From assembly GCF_009689005.1 (NCBI RefSeq), contig NZ_AP021879.1, forward strand, positions 5,014,652 through 5,078,651: 64,000 bases of DNA, read 5' to 3'. The translations under genes were made by a program, and so were the position numbers. Origin of the DNA: Desulfosarcina ovata subsp. ovata (lineage in GTDB: Bacteria; Desulfobacterota; Desulfobacteria; Desulfobacterales; Desulfosarcinaceae). Under the pieces are notes generated by a model that saw only the letters and a list, made by a program, of their open reading frames with translations, was not told the DNA's origin and did not search any database. This document shows positions 38,936-48,814 of this stretch, piece by piece (the first letter of the stretch is position 1; each line of letters opens with the position of its first letter).

Positions 38936-39733
38936 TCAGCAAGGGGCTCCGGCCATCCGTTCGACATTGACGTGCATGTTTAACAGCTCCACTGGATTGC
39001 CAAATTGTGTGTAGATGGCAACGTCGGCCGCGTCGCGGCCGAAAGCGATAGCGATGCGTCCTCCTTGCAGGCCGACTTGTGTTGGATCGAACGTGTACCA
39101 CCGATGTCCGATATAGGCCTCGAACCAAGCATGAAGATCCATCGGTTCAAGCGTTTCAAGGTAACCCACGACCATTCGAGCCGGTATCGATAGCGCCCGG
39201 CAACAAGCGATGCCCAAATGGGCCATGTCCCGGCATACCCCACTTCCAAGCTCGTTTAGCTCGGTGGCGCTGATGATTTGCTGTCCGGCGCCAGGTGTGT
39301 ACCGCACCGTGTTGCGGATATAATCGACGATGGCCGCGCATTGGTCGTAGCCGGCAGCCCGGCCCGATACGAGTGATCTGGCCATTTCGGTGAAACGATC
39401 TGATTCACAATACCGGCTTGGGTGAAGAAACGGTAATGTATCGTCGGGCAACTGTTGTACCTCGACAAACTGTGCCCCAGGGGCCGTGTCATATGCGTCT
39501 GCGGTTTCGATATCAACGGATGAATGAACGGTAAAATGTCCGGTCGGTGAGACCAGCCGCTGGCACAGATTGCCGAACAAATCCGTGAACTCGACCACCG
39601 GTACACTAGGTGACAAAACGTACTGTTCACGAGCGACCCATTGCTGCCATCCACTCCGGGGGCGAAGCATGAGCAGAAAAGGCGTTGGAACCGGTATGTT
39701 GAATTCAAGGAAACAAGATGCGTGTAACCACAT
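38936..39733 (-). CDS. Transglutaminase-like cysteine protease-fold protein
   Basis: The 265-aa protein has the transglutaminase core. The catalytic Cys is in SGVCRDMAHLGIACCRAL, the His in DLHAWFEAYIGHRWY and the Asp in YTFDPTQVG. The N-terminal beta domain (FLEFNIPVPTPFLLMLRPRS) is as in SMc-type bacterial homologues that occur beside circularly permuted ATP-grasp genes. That partner is not seen here. It likely acts on peptide amides; the substrate is unknown. The ATG follows GAAGGA. Confidence 0.85.
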   Translation of the reverse strand: MWLHASCFLEFNIPVPTPFLLMLRPRSGWQQWVAREQYVLSPSVPVVEFTDLFGNLCQRLVSPTGHFTVHSSVDIETADAYDTAPGAQFVEVQQLPDDTLPFLHPSRYCESDRFTEMARSLVSGRAAGYDQCAAIVDYIRNTVRYTPGAGQQIISATELNELGSGVCRDMAHLGIACCRALSIPARMVVGYLETLEPMDLHAWFEAYIGHRWYTFDPTQVGLQGGRIAIAFGRDAADVAIYTQFGNPVELLNMHVNVERMAGAPC

Positions 39734-40038
39734 GACGATCCTTCATTGTTTAAAGTGCAGCCCTGCGTGTCACCTGAACATCGTTGTTCAGCCGAAACGT
39801 TTCCTGAAAGATTCTTTGCCTTCAACGAACTTGGACGTGCTCAGGGTATTCAACGATACGATGGGCAAGCATACCCTTTGTTCTGGCGCTCATCAAGTCC
39901 CAAACCCGGCCTGAAGGGAGGTGACGGGCATGGCGGTATGAGCAACCGGGTATCCGGCGGCAGCGCCTGGTAAGGATGCTGTCCATGCCGCGGCAAGGTA
40001 CCGCGAACGTACTGGGTGGTGAATGCTATCGTTTTATT
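39734..40038. other. Intergenic region without recognised gene
   Basis: A 75-codon plus-strand frame (39746-39973) exists but has no ribosome site or familiar sequence. I see no repeat or RNA fold of note. Confidence 0.5.
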
Positions 40039-40848
40039 TCAACTGAAGTGGCGTCTGTTTTGAAGGTTGGGGATCTGGGCCCGTACCTTGGCTTGCAGCT
40101 GCAAATCGATGGGGGCGGTGATAAAACCGACTCCCTCGGACGCTTTTGCCATTACCGTACCCCATGGATCGATGATCATGCTGCTACCGAAGCAGCTCTT
40201 ATTTTCAGGATGGGCGCCCCACTGTCCTGCCGCAATCACGAAGACCTCGTTTTCTATGGCCCTGGCCCTAAGTAAGGGTTCCCAGTGATCCTTTCCCGTA
40301 AACAAAGTAAACGCGGCCGGAGCGGCAATCAGGTTTGCCCCTTTATCTGTCAATGCTTGGAACAGTTCCGGAAAGCGCAAATCGTAGCAGATGGTCAAAC
40401 CGATATTCAGCAGGGGCGTTCTGGCCACGACGCTTTTGTCCCCCGCAACGATGCTGTCTGATTCCTTGTCGTTCACCTGGTGGTCAATACTGACGTCAAA
40501 GAGATGGATCTTGCGGTAAATATCGATGATTTCTCCGTTGGGAGAAATCAATACGGAGGTGTTGTAGGACCGTTTCGGATCGTTCGATTTTTCCAGGAAA
40601 CTGCCGCAGTTCAGGTAGATGCCGTTGGTACGGGCCAGTTCGCGGTAGGTTGCCATGGTTGGACCGTCCAGGGTCTCCGCATGTTTCAGTTTGTTCTCAT
40701 CGGCCAGATAATTGGCATATTCCGGTAGGACAATCAGTTTGGCGCCGTCACCAGTGGCCGCGTCGACCAGTTCTTTAATAACGGCAAGATTTTCTGCAAC
40801 GTTGTCTTTTGAGTTCAGTTGAATCGCTGCGGCAACAAAACGTTCCAT
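40039..40848 (-). CDS. Carbon-nitrogen hydrolase (nitrilase superfamily, Nit-like)
   Basis: The 269-aa protein has the nitrilase-fold triad: Glu in IVLPEYANYLAD, Lys in DIYRKIHLFDV, and Cys in GLTICYDLRFPELFQAL. It resembles Nit1/Nit2 and omega-amidase proteins that deaminate glutathione or keto-amides. The exact substrate is not known. It reads away from the operon starting at 41177, so the 328-bp gap between them is a divergent control region. Confidence 0.9.
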   Translation of the reverse strand: MERFVAAAIQLNSKDNVAENLAVIKELVDAATGDGAKLIVLPEYANYLADENKLKHAETLDGPTMATYRELARTNGIYLNCGSFLEKSNDPKRSYNTSVLISPNGEIIDIYRKIHLFDVSIDHQVNDKESDSIVAGDKSVVARTPLLNIGLTICYDLRFPELFQALTDKGANLIAAPAAFTLFTGKDHWEPLLRARAIENEVFVIAAGQWGAHPENKSCFGSSMIIDPWGTVMAKASEGVGFITAPIDLQLQAKVRAQIPNLQNRRHFS

Positions 40849-41116
40849 TGGTCACTCCAAAACCATTTTTTATATGATCGTATGCTTTTTGCAGCTCATC
40901 GGACCATTACTGGATGGGCACTGACCAAAAAGGTTGAATCGACGAAACCACACCCCTTGAACATAGTCAAGCCTTTGAACGTGGCGGTTCCCACGGCAAT
41001 AGCAATTTTTCTCCTCTCCCCGGCGGTTTCTTCCGTTTCTTCTCAGAAAAAGAGAAAAACCGATTCAAGTTTGGGATGCATCTGACGATCCTTTCGGGTA
41101 TCGGCCGAAAAATTCA

Positions 41117-41140
41117 CCCCCAATGTCGCAACATTGGGGG
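41117..41140. other. Perfect 10-bp hairpin in a divergent control region
   Basis: CCCCCAATGT (41117-41126) pairs perfectly with ACATTGGGGG (41131-41140) around CGCA. It lies 36 bp ahead of the kinase operon. No T-run follows on the plus strand. It could be an operator or an mRNA leader structure. Confidence 0.6.
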
Positions 41141-41176
41141 CACCCCCCGATTTTAATCGCAGTCCATTGATCGGCA

Positions 41177-42406
41177 ATGATGATGAATGAAACAACCCAA
41201 TCCGTTGCAGAAGCGGTATCGGCGCATTCCACGGTGCAACGACCGGCCCATGGGAAAATGCAATGGCATGTTTGGTCGGCGATCCTGCTGATCTTGATCG
41301 GTTGCCTGGGGTCCCTCCCGGCCGGTGCGGCCGATGGAAATCCCTTTTCGACCACACCCACCACCCATCACGGCCGGAAATGGCGGATCGGATACCTTGA
41401 AGGCGGGCCCTACAGCAATTATCCCCTCAATTTGAAAGCGCTGGTGGATGCCCTGGCGGACCTCGGGTGGGTCGAAACGGTCGAGAGCATTCCCCTGGGC
41501 AGCGAGGCCGACACATCCTTGCTGTGGCGCTGGATCAGCAGGAACATCAAAAGCGATTACCTGAGATTTGTGTCAGATGCTTACTGGTCGTCCAATTGGG
41601 ATGGCAAAAAACGGCGCATTCAGAATCGACGCGCCGTCATCAAACGATTAACCACAAAAAAAGACATTGACCTGATGCTGGCCATGGGAACCTGGGCCGG
41701 CCAGGATCTGGCCACCAACCGGCACCATGTCCCGACCATCGTCATCTCATCGAGTAATCCGGTGGGCTCCAAAATCATCAAGAGTGAAGAGAATTCCGGT
41801 TTCGACCATGTCAATGCCCGCGTCGATCCAACCCGCTATGAACGGCAACTTCGCATTTTTCACGATATTGTCGGGTTTACCCGCCTGGGGATCGTTTACG
41901 AAAACGATACAGTTGAGGGAAAAACCTATGCCGCGATCAACGATGTTCAGACGGTGGCCGGGGAAAAACACTTCGACATCCTCTCCTGCCATGCGCCGTT
42001 CTCCAAGGTCACCCAGGAGGAAGCCTTCCAGGCGGTACTGCAGTGTCATCGCCAATTGGCACCGAAAGTCGACGCCTTTTACATCACCGTTCATCGGGGC
42101 GTCGATCTGCAGCGCATGCCCGACCTGCTCGCCCCCTTTTACGAATACAAGATTCCCACCTTTTCCCAAAGCGGTTCGCAGGAGGTCCAAGCGGGTGTCC
42201 TGCTGAGCATCGCCCGCGCGGGATTCAAATACATCGCCGAATTTCACGCGCAAACCATCGCCAAAATATTCAATGGCGCCAAACCGCGCGATCTGGATCA
42301 GCTGTTTCAGGATCCGCCGCGAATCGCCATCAACACCCGGACCGCCCGGATCATCGGCTATGATCCACCGGTCGAAATTTTAAACATGGCCGATGAGATC
42401 TATTGA
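41177..42406 (+). CDS. ABC-type substrate-binding protein (PF04392-like), periplasmic
   Basis: The 409-aa product has a signal peptide (ILLILIGCLGSLPAGAAD). The fold follows the ABC_sub_bind pattern (WRIGYLEGGPYSNYPLNLKA, IDLMLAMGTWAGQDLATN, PTIVISSSNPVGSKIIKS, TRLGIVYENDT). These proteins bind amino acids or other small molecules, but no permease or ATPase is adjacent. Instead its stop overlaps by four bases or lies close to the start of a Ser/Thr kinase gene. A sensing role for the kinase is therefore likely, which is inference. ATG 41258 is an alternative start. Confidence 0.8.
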   Translation: MMMNETTQSVAEAVSAHSTVQRPAHGKMQWHVWSAILLILIGCLGSLPAGAADGNPFSTTPTTHHGRKWRIGYLEGGPYSNYPLNLKALVDALADLGWVETVESIPLGSEADTSLLWRWISRNIKSDYLRFVSDAYWSSNWDGKKRRIQNRRAVIKRLTTKKDIDLMLAMGTWAGQDLATNRHHVPTIVISSSNPVGSKIIKSEENSGFDHVNARVDPTRYERQLRIFHDIVGFTRLGIVYENDTVEGKTYAAINDVQTVAGEKHFDILSCHAPFSKVTQEEAFQAVLQCHRQLAPKVDAFYITVHRGVDLQRMPDLLAPFYEYKIPTFSQSGSQEVQAGVLLSIARAGFKYIAEFHAQTIAKIFNGAKPRDLDQLFQDPPRIAINTRTARIIGYDPPVEILNMADEIY

Positions 42407-42432
42407 CCCGTGGTTTTTTTGAAGAGGGCGAC

Positions 42433-45400
42433 ATGAGCGCGAAATCAGCTGAGGCGCACATTCTCTGGCAAACCTGTAAAACGATTCCCACCTGCGTACT
42501 GGCACAATCCGATGCCGAGATCGATCCGCAGCAGCTTCAACCGCCGCCCCCCGCCAGGCCGCTGTTACCGCACAACGCCCGTCTGATGATCCGTCGATGC
42601 ATGATCGGCGGCACCGACGAACCGACGTTGCACCCGCTGGAGTATCGGCTCAAGGACAAAATCGGGCAGGGCGCCTGCGGCCTGGTGTATGCGGCCGATC
42701 AGAACACCATCGACCGCGAGGTGGCCATCAAGGTCATTCGTCCTGAAATGGCCAACGATGACTGGATCAAATCCCTTTTTCTCTCGGAAGCCGTGGTCAC
42801 CGGCGATCTCGATCACCCCAACATTGTCCCCGTTTACGATCTGGGCATCGATCAGGAACAGCGCCTGTTCTATACCATGAAGAAAATCCAGGGGACGTCC
42901 TGGAACCAGGTGCTCACCGGGAAAACCGAAATCGAGAATATCGACATTCTGCTCAGGGTCTGCGATGCCGTTGCCTTTTCCCATGCCAAAGGCGTGATCC
43001 ACCGCGATCTCAAACCCCACAACATCATGCTGGGGGACTACGGAGAAGTGCTGGTGATGGACTGGGGCGTCGCGGTCAGTACGTCGGCCAACGGCAAGGC
43101 TGAGGTGCTGACGCCCTTATCCAGCCAGGCGGGCACGCCCGTGTACATGGCGCCGGAGATGGCAGATGCCAATGCCAGCCGGGTCAACCACCTCAGCGAC
43201 ATCTATCTGCTCGGCGGCATTCTTTACGAGATCGAAACCGGCTTGACACCGCACCGTGCCAGCAATCTCAAAGAGTGCCTCAGAAAGGTGGCCGCCAATG
43301 TGATCCAGCCCACCGACAAACAGTCGGAGCTGATCGATATTGCCCTGAAGGCCATGGCAACCGATCCGTCCCAACGCTATCAGAGCGTGGCCGAATTCAG
43401 TCAGGCCATCCGCGACTATCAGGCCCATGCCCAAAGCATCGAGCTGTGCAAGCGTGCCGCCGAAATCCATGCCGGCGCCAATATCTCCCATGCCTACCGG
43501 GACTACCAGCTGGCGTTGTTCAGCTATGAAAATGCGCTGCTGATGTGGCCGGAAAACGGGCAGGCCTCGGCGGCGAAAAACGCGGTCAACCTGGATTACG
43601 CCGGGGCCGCCTTTGGAAACGACGATTTCGATCTGGCCATATCGCTCCTCGATTCGGGCAACGACGCCCATCAGGCGCTGTTGAGCAAGGCATTGGCGGC
43701 CAGGCAGCAGCGCCATTCGCATCAAAAGCATCTCCGATGGCTCAAGATCGCTTCCCTGACCCTGGTCCTGGTCATCCTGGTGCTTGTCACCACCGGACTG
43801 TTGATCGTCAACGCCCAGAAGAACCGGGCGGTCTCGGCGGAAAAGCAGATGCGCATCGCCCAAACCCAAGCGTTGCAGGAATACTATTACAGCGCCATTG
43901 CCCTGGCATCCCGCAAATTGGGCGATCAGCTCTACTCCCAAGCCAGAACCCTGCTCCGGAAATTACCGGAAAATCTGCGCGGCTGGGAGTGGGGCCGCCT
44001 CATGCGGCGCTGTGCCCTGGATCTGGCCACGTTCAAGGGGCATGATCAACCGGTCGTGGCCGTCGCGTTTTCCCCGGATGAGCGCCATTTTGTCACCGCC
44101 GACCGGGGAGGAATCATCAAGTTATGGAGTCGGGCGAGCGGTCAGGATATCCGTACCTATTTCGGCATCTCCGGGAAAATTGACGATCTGCGCTTTTCGG
44201 CGGACAACCGGCAGCTTCTGGCGGTCACCAGCGACGGACTGATGAACTCCTGGGACATCGCCAGCGGCGTTATGGACCAGACCGGATATGGGGACAGGGG
44301 CAACGACGCCTGTTTGTTCCATTCGCCGGACAGCGTGTTTTTCATCAAACGGACGCTGGAAAATACGGCACTGATTCAGACGGCCAAAAACAACCAGCCG
44401 GTCTGCCGGTTGGACGGTCACAGCGGTGCGGTTTACAGTGCTTCTTTTTCAGCCGATAACGGCAGGGTCGTGACCGGCAGCGCCGACAAAAGCGCAATTG
44501 TCTGGGAGATCCCCAGCGGGCTGCCGCTGATCAGGCTGGAGGGGCATTCCGGCAGCGTCCAGGCCGTTCAATTCTCACCCAGCGGACGGTATATCCTGAC
44601 CGGCAGTGCCGATACGACCGCAAAGCTCTGGGACGCCACGCTGAACCGGAACAAAATCCAGTTGGACGGTCACCGCAGTTTCGTCAGCGGGGTCGCTTTT
44701 TCACCGGACAACCGCAAACTGGCCACCAGCAGCCATGACGGCACGGTGAAAGTGTGGAATATCGCCGATCAGACCGTGGCTGCGACCCTGACCGGGCATC
44801 ACGGCCGCGTCGAGGCGGTGTCGTTTTCCCCCGATGGTCAATTTCTGCTCTCCGGCGGCGCGGACAACAAGGCCATCCTCTGGCGGATCGATACCGGCGC
44901 GGTCGTGTCCATTTTTGAGGGGCACACCCATTCCGTTGCCGCGGTGGATTTCTCACCCGACGGGAAGTCCGCTGCGACCGGAAGCTGGGACCGAACCATC
45001 AAGCTTTGGGATTTGACGACCCATCGGGAAAAAGCGACCTGGAAGGGGCATCAGGATGCCGTTATCGCAATTCGGTTTTCTCCGGACGGCCGTTGGCTGC
45101 TCAGCGGTGGAAAAGACCGCACCGCAAGGCTTTGGGATACCCGGACAGGAACCACCGTCCGGGTGCTGAAGGCCCATACGGCATCCGTTTATGCGGTGGC
45201 CTTTTCCCGGGACAGCCGCCGCATGGCAACCGCCAGCTGGGATAAAACCGTCAAGATCTGGGACACCTCCACCGGCCGGCGGTTGCAGACCCTGACGGGA
45301 CATTCGGGTTCGATTTATGCCGTCCGCTTTGCCGACAATGGCCGGCGGGTGATATCCGCCGGATGGGATCGCAGCATTAAAATCTGGGATGCGCGGAGCG

Positions 45401-45558
45401 GACAGGAACTCCTTGAAATGCGGGGCCATTCGGCGCCGATCGTCGCCCTTGCCGTTTCACCGGACGAGCGCATGATCGCCACCGGAGGCCATGACAATAC
45501 CGCCATTATCTGGGAAGCCGATCCATATATTGATGATCCATTGGCGATTAACAAATAG
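42433..45558 (+). CDS. Membrane Ser/Thr protein kinase with C-terminal WD40 propeller
   Basis: The 1041-aa protein has a complete Hanks-type kinase domain: glycine loop KIGQGACGLVYAADQN, ATP-binding Lys in EVAIKVI, catalytic loop HRDLKPHNIMLGDYG, and DWG in place of DFG (VLVMDWGVAVS). A membrane helix (LTLVLVILVLVTTGLLIV, about 440) follows, then at least ten WD40 repeats (ending such as KLWDATLNRN, VKVWNIADQT, IKLWDLTTH, VKIWDTSTG). The WD40 part would be outside the cytoplasm. ATG 42433 follows AGAGGG; the frame opens ten codons earlier at a TTG. It sits between a periplasmic binding protein and a GNAT acetyltransferase gene. Confidence 0.9.
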   Translation: MSAKSAEAHILWQTCKTIPTCVLAQSDAEIDPQQLQPPPPARPLLPHNARLMIRRCMIGGTDEPTLHPLEYRLKDKIGQGACGLVYAADQNTIDREVAIKVIRPEMANDDWIKSLFLSEAVVTGDLDHPNIVPVYDLGIDQEQRLFYTMKKIQGTSWNQVLTGKTEIENIDILLRVCDAVAFSHAKGVIHRDLKPHNIMLGDYGEVLVMDWGVAVSTSANGKAEVLTPLSSQAGTPVYMAPEMADANASRVNHLSDIYLLGGILYEIETGLTPHRASNLKECLRKVAANVIQPTDKQSELIDIALKAMATDPSQRYQSVAEFSQAIRDYQAHAQSIELCKRAAEIHAGANISHAYRDYQLALFSYENALLMWPENGQASAAKNAVNLDYAGAAFGNDDFDLAISLLDSGNDAHQALLSKALAARQQRHSHQKHLRWLKIASLTLVLVILVLVTTGLLIVNAQKNRAVSAEKQMRIAQTQALQEYYYSAIALASRKLGDQLYSQARTLLRKLPENLRGWEWGRLMRRCALDLATFKGHDQPVVAVAFSPDERHFVTADRGGIIKLWSRASGQDIRTYFGISGKIDDLRFSADNRQLLAVTSDGLMNSWDIASGVMDQTGYGDRGNDACLFHSPDSVFFIKRTLENTALIQTAKNNQPVCRLDGHSGAVYSASFSADNGRVVTGSADKSAIVWEIPSGLPLIRLEGHSGSVQAVQFSPSGRYILTGSADTTAKLWDATLNRNKIQLDGHRSFVSGVAFSPDNRKLATSSHDGTVKVWNIADQTVAATLTGHHGRVEAVSFSPDGQFLLSGGADNKAILWRIDTGAVVSIFEGHTHSVAAVDFSPDGKSAATGSWDRTIKLWDLTTHREKATWKGHQDAVIAIRFSPDGRWLLSGGKDRTARLWDTRTGTTVRVLKAHTASVYAVAFSRDSRRMATASWDKTVKIWDTSTGRRLQTLTGHSGSIYAVRFADNGRRVISAGWDRSIKIWDARSGQELLEMRGHSAPIVALAVSPDERMIATGGHDNTAIIWEADPYIDDPLAINK

Positions 45559-45569
45559 ATAGGACCCGC

Positions 45570-46322
45570 ATGATTGAAATCGGAACACTGAAAAGAGGGT
45601 CGCCGGCATCCGAGGCCGAAGAAACGGCTTTTGAGATGCGCAACCTGGAAAAAAGTGACCTGTCGCAAATCATGGCACTGCAGGAGGTCATCCTCGGCCG
45701 CCTGAGCCGGAAAGATCTGCTCGAATCGTTTTCCCTGGCCTTCATGGAATCCCATATTGGCGCCAGGGGATTCATCATCGGTGTCTTCGTCCGGGAGAGG
45801 CTCGTCGCCTTCCGCAACGTCTATTTCCCGAATGCGAATGACCGGGAATGGAATCTGGGCTACGATATCGGCCTTGAATCGCATGCGGATTTGAAGCAGG
45901 TCGCCAATCTGCAGATGATTTGCGTTCATCCCGATTTTAGGGGCAACTCCCTGGGCTGGCGGATGAACGTCCACGCCATTGACCGTCTCCGCCGGATGCG
46001 GCGCTTTACCCACCTGTGCGCGACGGTATCGCCTTACAACTACTGGAATATCCGGATCCTGTTAAAGAGCGGATTCACGATCCGGAAGTTGAAGACAAAG
46101 TACAACGGCAAGCTGCGCCATATCGTGTACCAGAACCTGGTCCGGCCGTCCGGTGGTGTGGACACGAATCCTCATCTATCCGTACGCCTGACGGATATCG
46201 ACGGGCAACGCGACCTGTTCCGCCGGGGCTTCGTCGGAGTCCAGCTCAGGGAAATCGCCGGGTTCCGCCCCCAAAAGCGATCGGATTATGCCGACGGATT
46301 TGAAGTCGTTTTCAGCGGGTGA
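45570..46322 (+). CDS. GNAT-family acetyltransferase
   Basis: The 250-aa protein has the GNAT core: GARGFIIGVFVRERLVAF, ICVHPDFRGNSLGWRMNVHA (the acetyl-CoA loop pattern HPDFRGNSLG) and CATVSPYNYWNIRILLKSGF. The acceptor is unknown. It starts 11 bp after the kinase stop and is part of the same operon, so it may modify a protein or small molecule under the kinase's control, which is inference. Confidence 0.82.
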   Translation: MIEIGTLKRGSPASEAEETAFEMRNLEKSDLSQIMALQEVILGRLSRKDLLESFSLAFMESHIGARGFIIGVFVRERLVAFRNVYFPNANDREWNLGYDIGLESHADLKQVANLQMICVHPDFRGNSLGWRMNVHAIDRLRRMRRFTHLCATVSPYNYWNIRILLKSGFTIRKLKTKYNGKLRHIVYQNLVRPSGGVDTNPHLSVRLTDIDGQRDLFRRGFVGVQLREIAGFRPQKRSDYADGFEVVFSG

Positions 46323-46458
46323 AAGGGCTTTCCATCGCATGCGCGTGGTTGGATGGGATGGATTGGTGAAAGATCATGGTTGATTTGGATCAGACTGGGT
46401 TAAAAAGTAGTTCGCAATCGGAAAAGATCAAGGTGCGGCCGGCAGGAAGCATTCCCGG

Positions 46459-46563
46459 ATAGTGCTTAAGATAATGTTTTTGGCAAGGCCAGAGGGAGGA
46501 AGCTGTATAAGCCATACCGCGACCGCCGATAACGGAGCCCAAAAACATTATCTTGAATGCTAT
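46459..46563. repeat. Palindromic 105-bp element (25-nt inverted repeats), likely dispersed/MITE-like
   Basis: The arms 46459-46483 and 46539-46563 pair over 25 nt with three mismatches; the shared core is AAGATAATGTTTTTGG. Inside are 55 bp including GGAGGAAGCTGTATAAGCC. The element lies in the gap between the GNAT gene and the chemoreceptor gene end. No coding frame is present. Confidence 0.7.
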
Positions 46564-46572
46564 ACATGTGAA

Positions 46573-48591
46573 TCACATCTTGATTTGAAACTGATTCACC
46601 ATTTTTTTCAATCGTTCGGATAGGGTCGACAATTCTTCCGAACTTATTCTAACCTGGGAACTCGCGTTGGCGATTTCTTGGGAAGCAGTATTGACTTCGA
46701 CGATGTCGCTTGAAATATTAAGCGAAACTGTCGACGCTTCGGCAACATTCTGTGTAACCTCCTGAATTCCATCTGAGGCCTGGGCAACATTGCCGGCGAT
46801 TTCCTTGGTGGCGATTGACTGCTCCTCTATGGCCGATGCGATGTTGCCAACCACATCATTGACATTATTGATGATCCCGGTTACTCTCTGAATTTCTTCA
46901 ACGGAATTTTCTGTGGAAACCTGTATCTCTTCAATTTGTTGTCGGATTTGCCCGGTTGCCTCGGCTGTTTGCTTGGCTAATTCTTTGATTTCGTTGGCGA
47001 CAACGGCAAATCCCTTGCCTGCTTCTCCGGCACGGGCAGCTTCGATGGTGGCATTGAGGGCCAGCAGGTTGGTCTGTTCCGAAATGTCCGTTATGGTTTC
47101 GGTGACCTTACCTACAGAAAGGGCCGCACGCCCCAGTTGCTCCATTTTTTGGGAGGCATTTGTTGTTTGGGTAACGGCTTCCAAAGAGATCGAACGCCCT
47201 TTTTCCGTGTTTTGGGCGATTTCCTGAATCGTCGAGCTCATTTCTTCGGTCGCCGATGCGACAATACCGACATTTTGGGAGGCTTGTTCGGCCGCTGCGG
47301 CAACAGAATTCATGTTGGCGCTCATTTCTTCCGCAGCGGTGGCGACATTGGATGATTTGCCGGCAGATTGCTCGGAACTGGCAGCCATCTGCTGCGAAAT
47401 CGCGGACAGTTCGGTGGATGATGACGCCAGCGTTTCAACACCTTTTGAAATATCGATAAACATGTGGTTGAGATTATCAACCATGTCTTTCATGGCTGAC
47501 AACAAGATGCCAATTTCATCTTGACCACTGACTTCAATCTGTTGGGTCAAATCTCCACTTGCCACGCGGGTGGAAATATCAACGGCATAGGCCATCGATT
47601 TCTTAATGGTAATGGCGATCCACAGAGCGAGACCCGCCCCAAAAGCAAGGGCAATTCCGAAAAACACATAAATAAAGAAGGTGGCCCTGCCAATCTGGGA
47701 TTCCATTTTGGCTTTCTGGTCAGCCCTGGCGATGTCACATACATCGCGGGCTTCGCGGGCGGCGGCCACCATTTGTTGGTCGCTGGTTTTTTGCTCAGCC
47801 ACTTTCCCGAAGAAGGCGCTAAAGGCGGTCTCATACGCCGACAGGGAATCCAATGCAGATTTGACCTGGGCAATGTTTTCCGGTGCGTTGAACCTGTTTT
47901 TCAGGTTATTGCCCAAAGCGATGATTTTGTCCATGGATTCGGTAACGGCATCGAGATATTGCTGCTCGCCGGAAAGAATCAACTCCTTTTCGTTTTTACG
48001 CATTTCCAAAAACCACTTGATCATTCGGTTGGCGTCATCCGCTTTGACGAGTTTATCGTTCAGAGCGGCTTGAAAATCGGCGTTATTCCCCGAGTAACGA
48101 TTGCTTTGGCTTGTTAAAATACCATTTAATTGACTTTTTTGGTTGGTACGAATTTCTTCAAGTTTGACGATGGTATCGCGCGCCTTGGATCTCATCTGAT
48201 CCATCAGATCCTTTTTTTCGTTTTCAAGCGCGACATACCTGCCGAACGCGGCATTGTAGTCTGCGGCCTTGGATAGGACCTGATCCATTTGTTCTTTGTT
48301 GATCGCTTGATCGAACTTTGCTTTGGTTTCTTTGGCCTGATTGACTAATAGATTCGCGGTCTCAAAGACCTTTTGTATGTATTCCTCATCTCCGCGAATG
48401 ATGAAGTTTTTTTCATTTTGGCGGGCTTCCTGGATCATCTTTACGATCCGATTCACGTCGTCGGCCTTGATAATACGGTCTTTGGTACCTGACATTCCGT
48501 TTAGTCCAACATAACCGACGACCATCATCAATAGAAGAACAATGCTGAACCCGCCAATAATTTTTGTGGAGATTTTGAGATTGCTGAACAT
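46573..48591 (-). CDS. Methyl-accepting chemotaxis protein with HBM sensor
   Basis: The 672-aa protein has an N-terminal membrane helix (GFSIVLLLMMVVGYVG), a long helical periplasmic sensor (about 35-310) like HBM-type receptors, a second helix (FFIYVFFGIALAFGAGLALW), a HAMP domain and a signalling domain. The MCP hairpin tip is in ETITDISEQTNLLALNATIE followed by AGEAGKGFAVVANEIKELA. It controls the flagellar motor through CheA/CheW. The ligand cannot be told from sequence. It is a single-gene unit as far as visible. Confidence 0.93.
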   Translation of the reverse strand: MFSNLKISTKIIGGFSIVLLLMMVVGYVGLNGMSGTKDRIIKADDVNRIVKMIQEARQNEKNFIIRGDEEYIQKVFETANLLVNQAKETKAKFDQAINKEQMDQVLSKAADYNAAFGRYVALENEKKDLMDQMRSKARDTIVKLEEIRTNQKSQLNGILTSQSNRYSGNNADFQAALNDKLVKADDANRMIKWFLEMRKNEKELILSGEQQYLDAVTESMDKIIALGNNLKNRFNAPENIAQVKSALDSLSAYETAFSAFFGKVAEQKTSDQQMVAAAREARDVCDIARADQKAKMESQIGRATFFIYVFFGIALAFGAGLALWIAITIKKSMAYAVDISTRVASGDLTQQIEVSGQDEIGILLSAMKDMVDNLNHMFIDISKGVETLASSSTELSAISQQMAASSEQSAGKSSNVATAAEEMSANMNSVAAAAEQASQNVGIVASATEEMSSTIQEIAQNTEKGRSISLEAVTQTTNASQKMEQLGRAALSVGKVTETITDISEQTNLLALNATIEAARAGEAGKGFAVVANEIKELAKQTAEATGQIRQQIEEIQVSTENSVEEIQRVTGIINNVNDVVGNIASAIEEQSIATKEIAGNVAQASDGIQEVTQNVAEASTVSLNISSDIVEVNTASQEIANASSQVRISSEELSTLSERLKKMVNQFQIKM

Positions 48592-48814
48592 TAGAAAACC
48601 CTTTCATGTGAGCGCTGACCATTGGAGGCGATTATTAAAAAACTTATTAAGAAACGTCATATACATCAATATCTATGCCAACAATAGGAAATTTAAAATT
48701 AGCAATATAATAAAGGCGTTGTGGTCTATAAGCATTGGCGGTTGGGTGAACGAAAATAGGACATTCCGGAAAAATGGAAAATTCCATTCCATAATTCCGG
48801 AATAGTGGGCGCGA

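Noticed and set aside
39746..39973. 75-codon frame between the transglutaminase and nitrilase genes
   Set aside because: No ribosome site and no familiar sequence.
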